Source of the DNA: Bacillota bacterium
GTDB lineage: Bacteria > Bacillota > Clostridia > Oscillospirales > Acutalibacteraceae
Length of the DNA: 10,734 nt
Direction: 5' to 3'
NCBI GenBank assembly: GCA_023391275.1
Contig: JAEWBE010000052.1
Coordinates: 1-10,734 of the forward strand
Part shown: in pieces, positions 1 through 6,233 of the stretch
Position numbering within the stretch: position 1 is the first letter of the stretch
Layout: every line of letters starts with the position of its first letter
Notes under the pieces: generated by a model
What the model was told of the DNA's origin: nothing
Database searches by the model: none
The model's input: the letters and a program-made list of their open reading frames with translations, nothing else
Position numbers and translations under genes: made by a program

Positions 1-90
1 CACCTGATTGCCCCTGCACTCGGGAATCGGAACTTGCCTGATTCCGCAAACACCGGGCTTTTCGTAAACATTGGCCCTCATATTACCCAT
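1..90 (-). CDS. Zinc-type medium-chain alcohol/polyol dehydrogenase, N-terminal fragment
   Basis: Only the first 30 codons are inside the window; the gene runs off the left edge. The start ATG at 90-88 follows a strong AGGAGG ribosome binding site (98-103) with 7-nt spacing. The translated start, MGNMRANVYEKPGVCGIRQV followed by PIPECRGNQV, is the typical first beta strands of zinc-dependent medium-chain dehydrogenases, where a 'KA.V.EKPG...I.EVPIPE...vLIKV' pattern precedes the first zinc ligand. None of the zinc or NAD(P) motifs is visible, so the family call rests on this N-terminal pattern alone. It begins 34 nt after the transketolase C-subunit stop codon and is almost certainly the next gene of the same operon. 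It would be the second medium-chain dehydrogenase of the locus. Confidence 0.7.
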   Translation of the reverse strand, partial: MGNMRANVYEKPGVCGIRQVPIPECRGNQV

Positions 91-97
91 ATTAACA

Positions 98-103
98 CCT
101 CCT
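98..103 (-). promoter_or_regulatory. Ribosome binding site of the left-edge dehydrogenase
   Basis: AGGAGG on the minus strand, 7 nt before the ATG at 90. It is a near-perfect match to the anti-Shine-Dalgarno sequence and fixes the start of the truncated gene at the left edge. Confidence 0.85.
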
Positions 104-124
104 GTTGTTTTTGGCCGGATAGGA

Positions 125-1069
125 CTACTTCTTTTTCGAAATTGCCAGCTTCACTTTTTCAATCAGGTGCTCCGCCGTCAAACCATATCTGATCATAAGC
201 GCCTCCGCGGTGCCCGAGTGCCCGAAGACGTCCTCAACGCCTAACTTAATTACAGGCACCATACATTCTTCGCAGACAACTTCGGAAACAGCGGAACCCA
301 GTCCCCCGATGATATTATGTTCTTCGGCGGTCACAATGGCACCGGTTTGCCTGGCCGCTTTGATAATGATGTCTTTATCGAGCGGTTTAATTGTATGCAT
401 ATCTATGATTCTTGCATGAATGCCTTGTTCCGCAAGACTTTTTTCCGCTTCCAGCGCAACCTGCACCATTAATCCGGTGGCGATGATCGTAACATCGCAG
501 CCATCTTTTAACTGAACACCTTTTCCCAATTCAAATTTATAGCCTGAAATGGAGTTTGTAATATTTTCTACCGCCGCCCTGCCCAAACGCATATAACAGG
601 GCCCGTTATAAGCGGCGATTGCTTTTACCGCCTGTCTGGTTTCGTTCGCATCGCAGGGGCAAATCACTGTCATTTCCGGCACTGTTCTCATTAAGCTTAA
701 ATCTTCGATGCACTGGTGGGTCGCACCGTCCTCACCGACCGACAAGCCCGCGTGAGTTCCGACAACCTTCACATTCAAATGTGGATATGCGACGGAGTTA
801 CGGATTTGGTCGTACCCTCTTCCCGAAGTAAACATCGCAAAAGAATGACAGAATACTGTTTTTCCGGTTGTTGCCATGCCGGCGGACATTCCGATCATAT
901 TTGCCTCTGCAATGCCCGCGTTAAAAAAGCGTTCAGGAAACTTTTGTGCAAAATAGCAGGACATTGTACAAATTGTTAAATCGGCGTCAAAAACAACGAT
1001 ATTTTCATCCGCGCCAACGTCACAAAGCGCTTCGCCATAAGCAACCCGTGTTGAAATTTTTTCGTTCAT
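125..1069 (-). CDS. Transketolase, C-terminal subunit (pyrimidine-binding and C-terminal domains)
   Basis: 314 aa, the usual length for the C-terminal half of a split transketolase. With the N-terminal subunit encoded just upstream it should form the thiamine-diphosphate enzyme that moves a two-carbon ketol unit from a ketose donor to an aldose acceptor in the cytoplasm. Visible motifs are KISTR (4-8, containing an Arg that in full-length enzymes contacts phosphate), DADL (28-31), GIAEANM (52-58) with E55 as the likely catalytic Glu that activates the cofactor, and VGEDGATHQ (111-119), a close match to the family VGEDGPTHQ. RLGR (161-164) and the C-terminal domain motif AEEHNIIGGLGSAV (248-261) follow. 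GIAEANM has Ala where split transketolases usually have Gln. The start ATG lies 2 nt after the N-subunit stop, with GGAGG inside the last codons of that gene, so the two are translationally coupled. Substrate specificity, including whether a phosphosugar is required, cannot be read from sequence. Confidence 0.93.
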   Translation of the reverse strand: MNEKISTRVAYGEALCDVGADENIVVFDADLTICTMSCYFAQKFPERFFNAGIAEANMIGMSAGMATTGKTVFCHSFAMFTSGRGYDQIRNSVAYPHLNVKVVGTHAGLSVGEDGATHQCIEDLSLMRTVPEMTVICPCDANETRQAVKAIAAYNGPCYMRLGRAAVENITNSISGYKFELGKGVQLKDGCDVTIIATGLMVQVALEAEKSLAEQGIHARIIDMHTIKPLDKDIIIKAARQTGAIVTAEEHNIIGGLGSAVSEVVCEECMVPVIKLGVEDVFGHSGTAEALMIRYGLTAEHLIEKVKLAISKKK

Positions 1070-1071
1070 GA

Positions 1072-1914
1072 TTAAACCTCCAGCTTAGCGATTGCAGCAT
1101 CTAATTCACGGAATGCCACCGCGTATTCTTCCGTGCTTGGGGTATTTCCGTGCCATTTCACGCCATTTTCCATGAACGACACTCCTTTGCCCTTCACTGT
1201 TTTTGCGACAATCATCGTAGGCCTGTCTTTCACCTGCGCCGCACGATCGATTGCATTGGCAATTTGTGCACAGTCATGCCCGTCAATGGAAATAACATTC
1301 CATTTAAACGACTTGAATTTGTCGTCAATTGGGTACGGAGACATCACCTCTTCAATGGTTCCGTCAATTTGAAGATTATTGTTGTCAACAAAGACAGTCA
1401 GATTGTCCAAGTGGTAATTTCCGGCCGCCATTGCGGCCTCCCAAATTTGTCCTTCCTGAATTTCACCATCCCCGACTACACAAAACACGCGGTAATCTTT
1501 GTGATAAACTTTCGCTGAGAGTGCCATGCCAATCGCCGCCGAAAGTCCCTGACCGAGGGAGCCGGCCGACATATCCACCCCCGGAACATGGTTCATTTCC
1601 ACATGCCCGGACAGATTACTGTCAATATTCCTGAACGTGAGCAAATCCTCCACCGGGAAATACCCGCGCAACGCCAGGGTTGCATACATTGCAGGCGTAC
1701 AATGACCTTTTGAAAGCACAAACCGATCCCTGTTTTCCATTCTGGGATTCTTGGGATCAATATTCATTTTCTCAAAATATAGTACGGTTAAAATGTCCGT
1801 CACGGAAAGAGACCCGCCAACATGGCCTGAATTTGCGGAATGTATGGCTTCTAAAGCTTTTCTGCGGATTTTCGCGGCTTGCAAGGTCAATTCTTTGACT
1901 CTGCGTTCTTCCAT
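1072..1914 (-). CDS. Transketolase, N-terminal subunit (thiamine diphosphate-binding domain)
   Basis: 280 aa, the normal size for the N-terminal half of a split transketolase. It carries the pyrophosphate-binding domain of the cofactor site. Visible motifs are NSGHVGGSLS (28-37, with H31), LSKGHCTPA (67-75, with H71), GSLGQGLS (118-125) and the thiamine-diphosphate/Mg motif that begins GDGEIQEGQIWEA (148-160) and ends at NNN (178-180). KGKGVSFMEN and WHG (241-256, with H255) close the active site. Nothing catalytic is missing. The gene lies 63 nt after the SDR gene stop. Its ribosome binding site is weak, a G-run with GGGGGTAAG about 9 nt before the ATG, unlike the strong sites of its neighbours. 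The C-subunit gene follows after 2 nt. In Firmicutes, split transketolases are often dedicated to one sugar pathway in addition to the housekeeping enzyme; that role here is inferred from context. Confidence 0.94.
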   Translation of the reverse strand: MEERRVKELTLQAAKIRRKALEAIHSANSGHVGGSLSVTDILTVLYFEKMNIDPKNPRMENRDRFVLSKGHCTPAMYATLALRGYFPVEDLLTFRNIDSNLSGHVEMNHVPGVDMSAGSLGQGLSAAIGMALSAKVYHKDYRVFCVVGDGEIQEGQIWEAAMAAGNYHLDNLTVFVDNNNLQIDGTIEEVMSPYPIDDKFKSFKWNVISIDGHDCAQIANAIDRAAQVKDRPTMIVAKTVKGKGVSFMENGVKWHGNTPSTEEYAVAFRELDAAIAKLEV

Positions 1915-1977
1915 CTAAATCTTACCCCCATTAATAATTTAAAACATACAATCTCTCGGATCTGAGGGATTGACAAA

Positions 1978-2745
1978 TCAACCAATGGTGAATCCACCAT
2001 CAATCACTAAATTTTCACCATTAATTAAACTTGCGGCATCACTTGCTAAAAACACGGCACACGCGGCCACTTCCTGAGGGTATCCGAACCGTCCTGCGGG
2101 AATTCTCTTTTTAAATTCTTCACCTGCGGCATTGTTCCAGGTCTTTTCGCCCATAGGAGTTAAAATAATGGTTGGTGAGATTACATTTACATTAATATTA
2201 TATTTCGCCCATTCCAGCGCGAATTGCTTCGTCGCGTAGATAATGCCCGCCTTGGCGACACCATAGGCCAAATGCTTGTCGAGCGCCACAACGCCGGCCT
2301 GTGAACCGATATTAATAATTTTTCCGCCGCCGTTGGCAATCATGGTACGCCCGACAATCTGCGCCATCCTGACGGAACCGGTCAAATTGACGCTCATTGT
2401 GGTATCCCACATTTCTTCACTTAAATCTTCCGCTTTGTCGACCAGACCGACCCCGGCACAGTTGACCAGAATGTCTATTTTCCCAAACGCGGAACAAGCG
2501 GTTTCAACTGCTTTGTGGAGGTCTTCCGTTTTAGTAACGTTGCCTTCGAAAAAAACATATTTGCGGCCCAGGCCTTTTATATATTCTTCCAGCTCATCTG
2601 ACTTGTTTAAATCAAATGCGACGACATTGGCGCCTTTGCGGGCATACATTTTGGCAATTTCAAAACCGATTCCGCTGACGGCACCAGTTACAATCGCACA
2701 TTTATTTTCCAATGAAAAGTCTTCATTGAATTCTTTAAAGCTCAT
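1978..2745 (-). CDS. Short-chain dehydrogenase/reductase (SDR, classical type)
   Basis: 255 aa, typical of classical SDR enzymes that oxidise or reduce a hydroxyl/keto group with NAD(P). The cofactor motif TGAVSGIG is at 20-27, and an acidic residue after beta-2 (VVAFDLN, D45) favours NAD(H) over NADP(H). NCAG is at 95-98 and N120 is the structural Asn. The catalytic set is S148 (IGSQAG), Y161 and K165 (YGVAK). The C-terminal INGENLVIDGGFTIG matches the family ending 'tG..l.vDGG.t'. All catalytic residues are present. The ATG at 2745 has GGAGG 8 nt upstream. The gene begins 42 nt after the zinc dehydrogenase stop and is followed by the transketolase genes, so it probably acts on the same polyol, ketose or aldose. 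Closest families by general look are polyol, gluconate or sorbose-type reductases. The specific substrate is unknown. Confidence 0.92.
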   Translation of the reverse strand: MSFKEFNEDFSLENKCAIVTGAVSGIGFEIAKMYARKGANVVAFDLNKSDELEEYIKGLGRKYVFFEGNVTKTEDLHKAVETACSAFGKIDILVNCAGVGLVDKAEDLSEEMWDTTMSVNLTGSVRMAQIVGRTMIANGGGKIINIGSQAGVVALDKHLAYGVAKAGIIYATKQFALEWAKYNINVNVISPTIILTPMGEKTWNNAAGEEFKKRIPAGRFGYPQEVAACAVFLASDAASLINGENLVIDGGFTIG

Positions 2746-2787
2746 GATTATGCCTCCAGACTTCTTTCCTTAATTTTCGCCCGATGA

Positions 2788-3831
2788 TTATTCGGAAATT
2801 TTAATAACCGCTTTGACGACGTCATTCTTATTGTGAATAGCACAATCAAATGCATTTTGAATATCATCAAAATCAAATTCATGAGTAATAATACCGGAAA
2901 CATCAATTTTACCCTGTGCGACCGCCGCGATTGCCTGCGGATAGATATTTCTGTAACGGAATACGGATTCTATTTTTGCTTCCTTTGCCATAATCTTTGC
3001 AAAGTTAAATTCGATTTTTTCCTGTGGTGAAATTCCCACTAACACAATGGTTCCGCCTCTTTTTACCATGTAAGGGGTCTGTGCGATGGTAAACGCGGAG
3101 CCCGCAGCCTCAAAGACCTTATCCGTACCGGCACCGTCGGTCAGCTTTTCCATCTCGGCAACCGCGTCGGTATTTCTGGCGTCGATGACTCGGGTAGCAC
3201 CCAATTTCATTGCGAATTCCAGCCTCTTCGGCGCCACATCAACCACCGTGATATCGGTCGCGCCATAAGCCCTGCATGCCAGCAGCGTAACCAGCCCGAT
3301 GCAGCCGGCACCCAAAATGACAACGGAATCGCCGAGCTTTACCTGACCCTGATTGGCTGCATGCATACCGACGGACAGCGGCTCGATTAAAGCGCCCTCT
3401 TTGGTAGTAATATTTTCAGGGAGCTTGAATGCCATGTTCTCAGGAAATGCAATATAGTTTTCATAGCATCCCTGCACCGGAGGCGTGGCCAGAAATTGTA
3501 CGTCGGGGCAAAGATTATATCTGCCGCTCTTGCAAAATTCACACTGCCCGCAGGTAATGCCCGGTTCCAGCGCGACACGGTCGCCCACCTTCAGGTGTTC
3601 CACGCCCTCGCCCAGACCAACAACGGTACCGGCGCATTCATGCCCCAGCATGAAATCCCCGTCCACCACATAGTCGCCGCATCTTCCGTCATGGAAATAA
3701 TGCACGTCGGAGCCGCAGATACCCACATATTCCACTTTAATCAATACTTCTTTTGCTTTTGGCGAAGGCATTGCAATTTCTCTGATTTCCATCTTGTCTA
3801 TGCCTGTCATAAATGCTGCTCTGTTTTTCAT
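2788..3831 (-). CDS. Zinc-dependent polyol (sorbitol/L-iditol-type) dehydrogenase
   Basis: With the ATG at 3831 the protein is 347 aa, the normal length of sorbitol/L-iditol 2-dehydrogenases, which oxidise a polyol to a ketose with NAD. Catalytic zinc candidates are C39 (GICGSD), H64-E65 (GHE) and E150 (LIEPLSVG). The structural-zinc cysteines C94, C97, C100 and C108 are all present. The Rossmann motif GAGCIG is at 174-179, with an acidic residue after beta-2 (VVDVAP, D198), suggesting NAD(H). FRYRNIYPQA (291-300) is the substrate-pocket signature of the sorbitol dehydrogenase branch. The frame is open upstream to 3963, giving up to 391 aa, but family alignment begins at MKNRAAF. No Shine-Dalgarno is directly next to this ATG; see the hairpin entry at 3841-3873. 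The gene follows the binding-protein gene across a structured 158-nt spacer. The exact polyol (for example xylitol, sorbitol, threitol or arabitol) is not determinable. Confidence 0.92.
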   Translation of the reverse strand: MKNRAAFMTGIDKMEIREIAMPSPKAKEVLIKVEYVGICGSDVHYFHDGRCGDYVVDGDFMLGHECAGTVVGLGEGVEHLKVGDRVALEPGITCGQCEFCKSGRYNLCPDVQFLATPPVQGCYENYIAFPENMAFKLPENITTKEGALIEPLSVGMHAANQGQVKLGDSVVILGAGCIGLVTLLACRAYGATDITVVDVAPKRLEFAMKLGATRVIDARNTDAVAEMEKLTDGAGTDKVFEAAGSAFTIAQTPYMVKRGGTIVLVGISPQEKIEFNFAKIMAKEAKIESVFRYRNIYPQAIAAVAQGKIDVSGIITHEFDFDDIQNAFDCAIHNKNDVVKAVIKISE

Positions 3832-3840
3832 TTGACTTAT

Positions 3841-3873
3841 ATGGCACAACCGTTTATATGCCATTTCCCCTTT
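3841..3873 (-). promoter_or_regulatory. Displaced Shine-Dalgarno plus hairpin ahead of the polyol dehydrogenase start
   Basis: On the minus strand an AAAGGGG purine run (3867-3873) is followed after 2 nt by the inverted repeat ATGGCA...TGCCAT (3864-3859 with 3846-3841; 12-nt loop), then 9 nt, then the ATG at 3831. Linear spacing from purine run to ATG is 35 nt, too long for initiation. If the hairpin forms, spacing falls to about 11 nt. The hairpin arm itself starts with an in-frame ATG (3864) that is only 2 nt from the purine run, too close to be a good start. The bridging role is inferred. Confidence 0.4.
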
Positions 3874-3883
3874 ACAATTATTA

Positions 3884-3899
3884 GGCAGGTTCTTCTGCC
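3884..3899 (-). other. Small intergenic hairpin
   Basis: GGCAG and CTGCC form a 5-bp stem with a 6-nt loop in the spacer between the binding-protein gene and the polyol dehydrogenase gene. There is no U-tract after it, so it is not a classical terminator. It is the middle one of three potential hairpins in this spacer. Confidence 0.35.
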
Positions 3900-3920
3900 G
3901 CACGGTATGGTTCTGCTTTG

Positions 3921-3971
3921 GCTGTATAGCATAACTGACAAGCTCAAATGGCTTGTCAGTCATACTACAGC
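3921..3971 (-). other. Long intergenic stem-loop downstream of the sugar-binding protein gene
   Basis: The core is a perfect 10-bp inverted repeat, ACTGACAAGC and GCTTGTCAGT (3934-3943 and 3951-3960), with a 7-nt loop. After an asymmetric internal loop (7 and 5 nt) it is extended by a second 6-bp pairing, GCTGTA with TACAGC (3921-3926 and 3966-3971). It sits 19 nt downstream of the binding-protein stop codon on the transcribed strand. No T-run follows, so intrinsic termination is unlikely to be complete. A likely role, known for operons with abundant binding proteins, is protection of the upstream mRNA 3' end or a processing point that lowers expression of the downstream enzymes. That role is inferred. 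Confidence 0.65.
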
Positions 3972-3989
3972 ATCTGTTTGTGATAAGCC

Positions 3990-5030
3990 TTACTTTATGA
4001 GTCCTCTGGATTTGTACATGTCAACATACTGAGATGCATTGTCCTTGTTAATCAACGGGTTGCCGACATCTACGTTGATGCTGGTCTGCTCACCGGTCAA
4101 CAGCTGATGAACGGCTTTCATGTTCAATTGGGCAAGTTCAATTGCAGACTGTAAGCAGGTTGAAGTCATTTTGCCCTGCTGGATTAACAGGCAAGCTTCA
4201 GCGGTACCGTCAACGCCGTATGCAAGAATGTTTTTATATGCCGGTTTGTCTGCGACAACTTCAAGCGCGCCTGCGGCCATATTATCATTCATGGAGATGA
4301 TTGCATCAATCTGGCCATGGGCGATAACCCAGTCTTCCATCAGTTTCATTGCTTCATCTTTATTCCAGTTGGCGATATTTTCCGCAACAATCTTTACGTC
4401 AGGTCTCTTGTCAAAGAATTCGGCTTTCCAGGCTTTCCTTCTTTCACCGCTGTGGAAGTTACCGGCCGGGCCGTTCAATACAACAACTTTTGCATCTTTT
4501 GGAACTTGCTTCACGGCCTCTTTTGCGTTTACTGCCGCCTCTTCGTACGGATTGGCGTCGACAGAAGATGCACCCTTAATGTCACTTACGCGCGGATTGG
4601 TAGTAATGCACTTGATACCGGCCGCTACAATTTTCTCTATGTAAGGTCTTTGTGCCTCGCCGTTGTTTGCCTGAACGATAATTGCATCAAATTTATTGGC
4701 GATTGCGTTTTCAATCATTGTATTTTCTTTTTCATCATTTGCTTCGCCGTCGAAAACTTCCAGGGTCATATCTTTGTAATTTTTTGCTTCGGCCTTCATT
4801 TCATTACATAACCAGGCTGCAAAAGAGTCCGACTGCGCTCTGGCAATATAGGCGACTCTGTAGGTTTTGCCCGCTGTGGATGCCGCTGCTGTGGAAGCCG
4901 CCGCCGCTGTGGATGCCGGTGCCGCGGACGCCGCCGCCGTGCTGCTTGTGGAGGTGCTGCTGGCGCAGCCTCCTAACATGGTGGTAACAAGCACGATGCT
5001 TGTTAATGCGCTAAATAACCTCTTGTTCAT
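3990..5030 (-). CDS. ABC transporter sugar-binding lipoprotein (ribose/galactose-type)
   Basis: 346 aa. A lipoprotein signal peptide is seen at 1-22: basic MNKR, a hydrophobic stretch, and a lipobox ending LGGC with C22 as the lipidated residue. A linker of almost only Ala, Ser and Thr follows (23-54), then a type I periplasmic-binding fold of the RbsB family (Peripla_BP_4). Family hallmarks are the first strand YRVAYIARAQSDSF (57-70), DAIIVQAN (115-122), VVVLNGPAGNF then R197 (182-197), ISMNDNMAAGA (245-255) and YGVDGT (271-276). These loops normally contact a monosaccharide. It is the external receptor for the permease and ATPase encoded just upstream. The gene is third in the importer set, 169 nt after the permease stop, with a ribosome binding site around TAAGGA. 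Ligand identity is not determinable; a pentose, hexose or polyol is expected from the family. Confidence 0.95.
   Translation of the reverse strand: MNKRLFSALTSIVLVTTMLGGCASSTSTSSTAAASAAPASTAAAASTAAASTAGKTYRVAYIARAQSDSFAAWLCNEMKAEAKNYKDMTLEVFDGEANDEKENTMIENAIANKFDAIIVQANNGEAQRPYIEKIVAAGIKCITTNPRVSDIKGASSVDANPYEEAAVNAKEAVKQVPKDAKVVVLNGPAGNFHSGERRKAWKAEFFDKRPDVKIVAENIANWNKDEAMKLMEDWVIAHGQIDAIISMNDNMAAGALEVVADKPAYKNILAYGVDGTAEACLLIQQGKMTSTCLQSAIELAQLNMKAVHQLLTGEQTSINVDVGNPLINKDNASQYVDMYKSRGLIK
4871..4965 (-). repeat. Low-complexity Ala/Ser/Thr linker repeat within the lipoprotein gene
   Basis: The plus strand shows near-tandem copies of GCTGTGGATGCCG (from 4873, 4889 with one change, and 4908) embedded in GCC/GCT triplets. 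They encode the repeated Ala-Ser-Thr linker of the binding protein, residues about 23 to 54. Such triplet repeats can expand or contract in frame without breaking the protein, and they set the distance between lipid anchor and binding domain. Confidence 0.7.
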
Positions 5031-5199
5031 AATTTCCTTACTACCTTTCTTTTCTTAAATTTATTTCTAAATTGCCGTACCCTTTTGTGGGTTGCTAAAT
5101 ATGCCCGAAAAACTTCAGCTTACAAATTGCTTATTCGCCTCCTTATAAATTTGTTTCGTGATATTTGCGCCCTGATTTTGACGAGAAAATATCATCCGA
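5031..5199 (-). other. Permease to binding-protein spacer, no gene seen
   Basis: 169 nt between permease stop and binding-protein start, much longer than the 20-nt spacer before the permease. It holds an isolated AAGGAGG on the minus strand (about 5129-5135) that leads to no usable reading frame, and a short ACCC...GGGT inverted repeat. A 26-codon frame at 5195-5115 begins right after the permease stop but has no good ribosome binding site. No clear promoter or terminator is visible. Confidence 0.4.
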
Positions 5200-6213
5200 T
5201 TAATTTGCAGGCTTATTTACGGGCTCATCATTTGATTTTTCTTTGACAAGGATAACCTTCCTGGTTTTTTTGTTCTTGGATTTAATATCGTAGATAACCG
5301 CAAGCGCAATAATGCAGCCTTTTGTAATCTGCTGTACATAAGAATCCACACCGGTCAGGTTCATGATATTGTTCAGGCAGCCGATGATAAAGGAACCGGC
5401 CAGTGTGCCCAAGGTTGTGCCGACGCCGCCCGTAAAGCTGGTGCCGCCCACGATAGCCGCCGTTAAGCCTTCCATTTCGTATCCGACCGCGCCATTCGGA
5501 AGGCCGGCGTTTACGCGGGACATAAATAAGACGCCCGCAATGCCAACTAAAATACCATTGATAATAAAGGCTTTGTATTTCATCCTTGAAACGTTGATAC
5601 CGGATGCGATTGTCGCTTCTTCATTACCGCCGATTGAGTACAGAGAACGCCCAAAGATGGTATTGCGCAAAATATACCAGACAATAATTGTGATGATCAC
5701 CAGGAAAATGATTGGCATAGGGATCGGCCCGACCGAACCCTGGCCGAATACTTTGTAATCCCCTAATTGAAGGACGTTCTGTCCTTTGGTGTAAAGTAAT
5801 GCGACACCGCGGGCAATGGTGAGCATGGCAAGAGTCGCAATAAACGGCGGTGTGTTAAAAGTCGTAATCATGATTGCGTTAAGAAGATTGCAGAGCACCG
5901 CGACGCCGATCGCGACCAAAAAGGAACCAATCAAAGATCCGGTGCTTTTGAAAAACACCACCGACATTACACCTGACAGAGCCAGCACAGAGCCGGCGGA
6001 CAAATCGATCATGCCGCTGATGATAAGCAGCATTTCACCGTAAGCAAGAATTGTGCCCACAGCCAGCTGTCTGGCAATATTGGTTATGTTATCCGCGCCT
6101 AAAAAGCTCGGGCTCAGGATACTGCAAAAGACCACCATGACGACCAGAACAAAATAGATAGAATACTTTCCCACGGAACGGCCGTTTTTGCGGCCCAGTA
6201 ACTTTAAATTCAT
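5200..6213 (-). CDS. ABC sugar transporter permease (RbsC/AraH family)
   Basis: 337 aa inner-membrane protein of the ribose/galactose/xylose permease family (BPD_transp_2), which builds the membrane channel as a dimer. Multiple hydrophobic segments are visible, for example about 17-38, 44-66, 70-90, 95-118, 122-142, 165-183, 216-234, 250-285 and 295-310. The cytoplasmic loop GGNEEATIASGI (195-206) is the family segment that docks on the ATPase. The signature VGGTSFTGGVGTTLGTLAG (255-273) is almost a textbook match. The C-terminal tail is charged and cytoplasmic. The start at 6213 has AAGGAGG about 10 nt upstream and lies 20 nt after the ATPase stop. It is the second gene of the importer set. 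Confidence 0.95.
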   Translation of the reverse strand: MNLKLLGRKNGRSVGKYSIYFVLVVMVVFCSILSPSFLGADNITNIARQLAVGTILAYGEMLLIISGMIDLSAGSVLALSGVMSVVFFKSTGSLIGSFLVAIGVAVLCNLLNAIMITTFNTPPFIATLAMLTIARGVALLYTKGQNVLQLGDYKVFGQGSVGPIPMPIIFLVIITIIVWYILRNTIFGRSLYSIGGNEEATIASGINVSRMKYKAFIINGILVGIAGVLFMSRVNAGLPNGAVGYEMEGLTAAIVGGTSFTGGVGTTLGTLAGSFIIGCLNNIMNLTGVDSYVQQITKGCIIALAVIYDIKSKNKKTRKVILVKEKSNDEPVNKPAN

Positions 6214-6233
6214 TTTAAGGTTCCTCCTTTATT

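Noticed and set aside
2276..2773. 165-residue open frame on the plus strand opposite the SDR gene
   Set aside because: It is a shadow of the SDR coding strand with no ribosome binding site and a low-complexity Pro/Ser/Thr composition.
5115..5195. 26-codon minus-strand open frame starting directly after the permease stop
   Set aside because: It has no convincing Shine-Dalgarno, no recognisable peptide type, and a length expected by chance.
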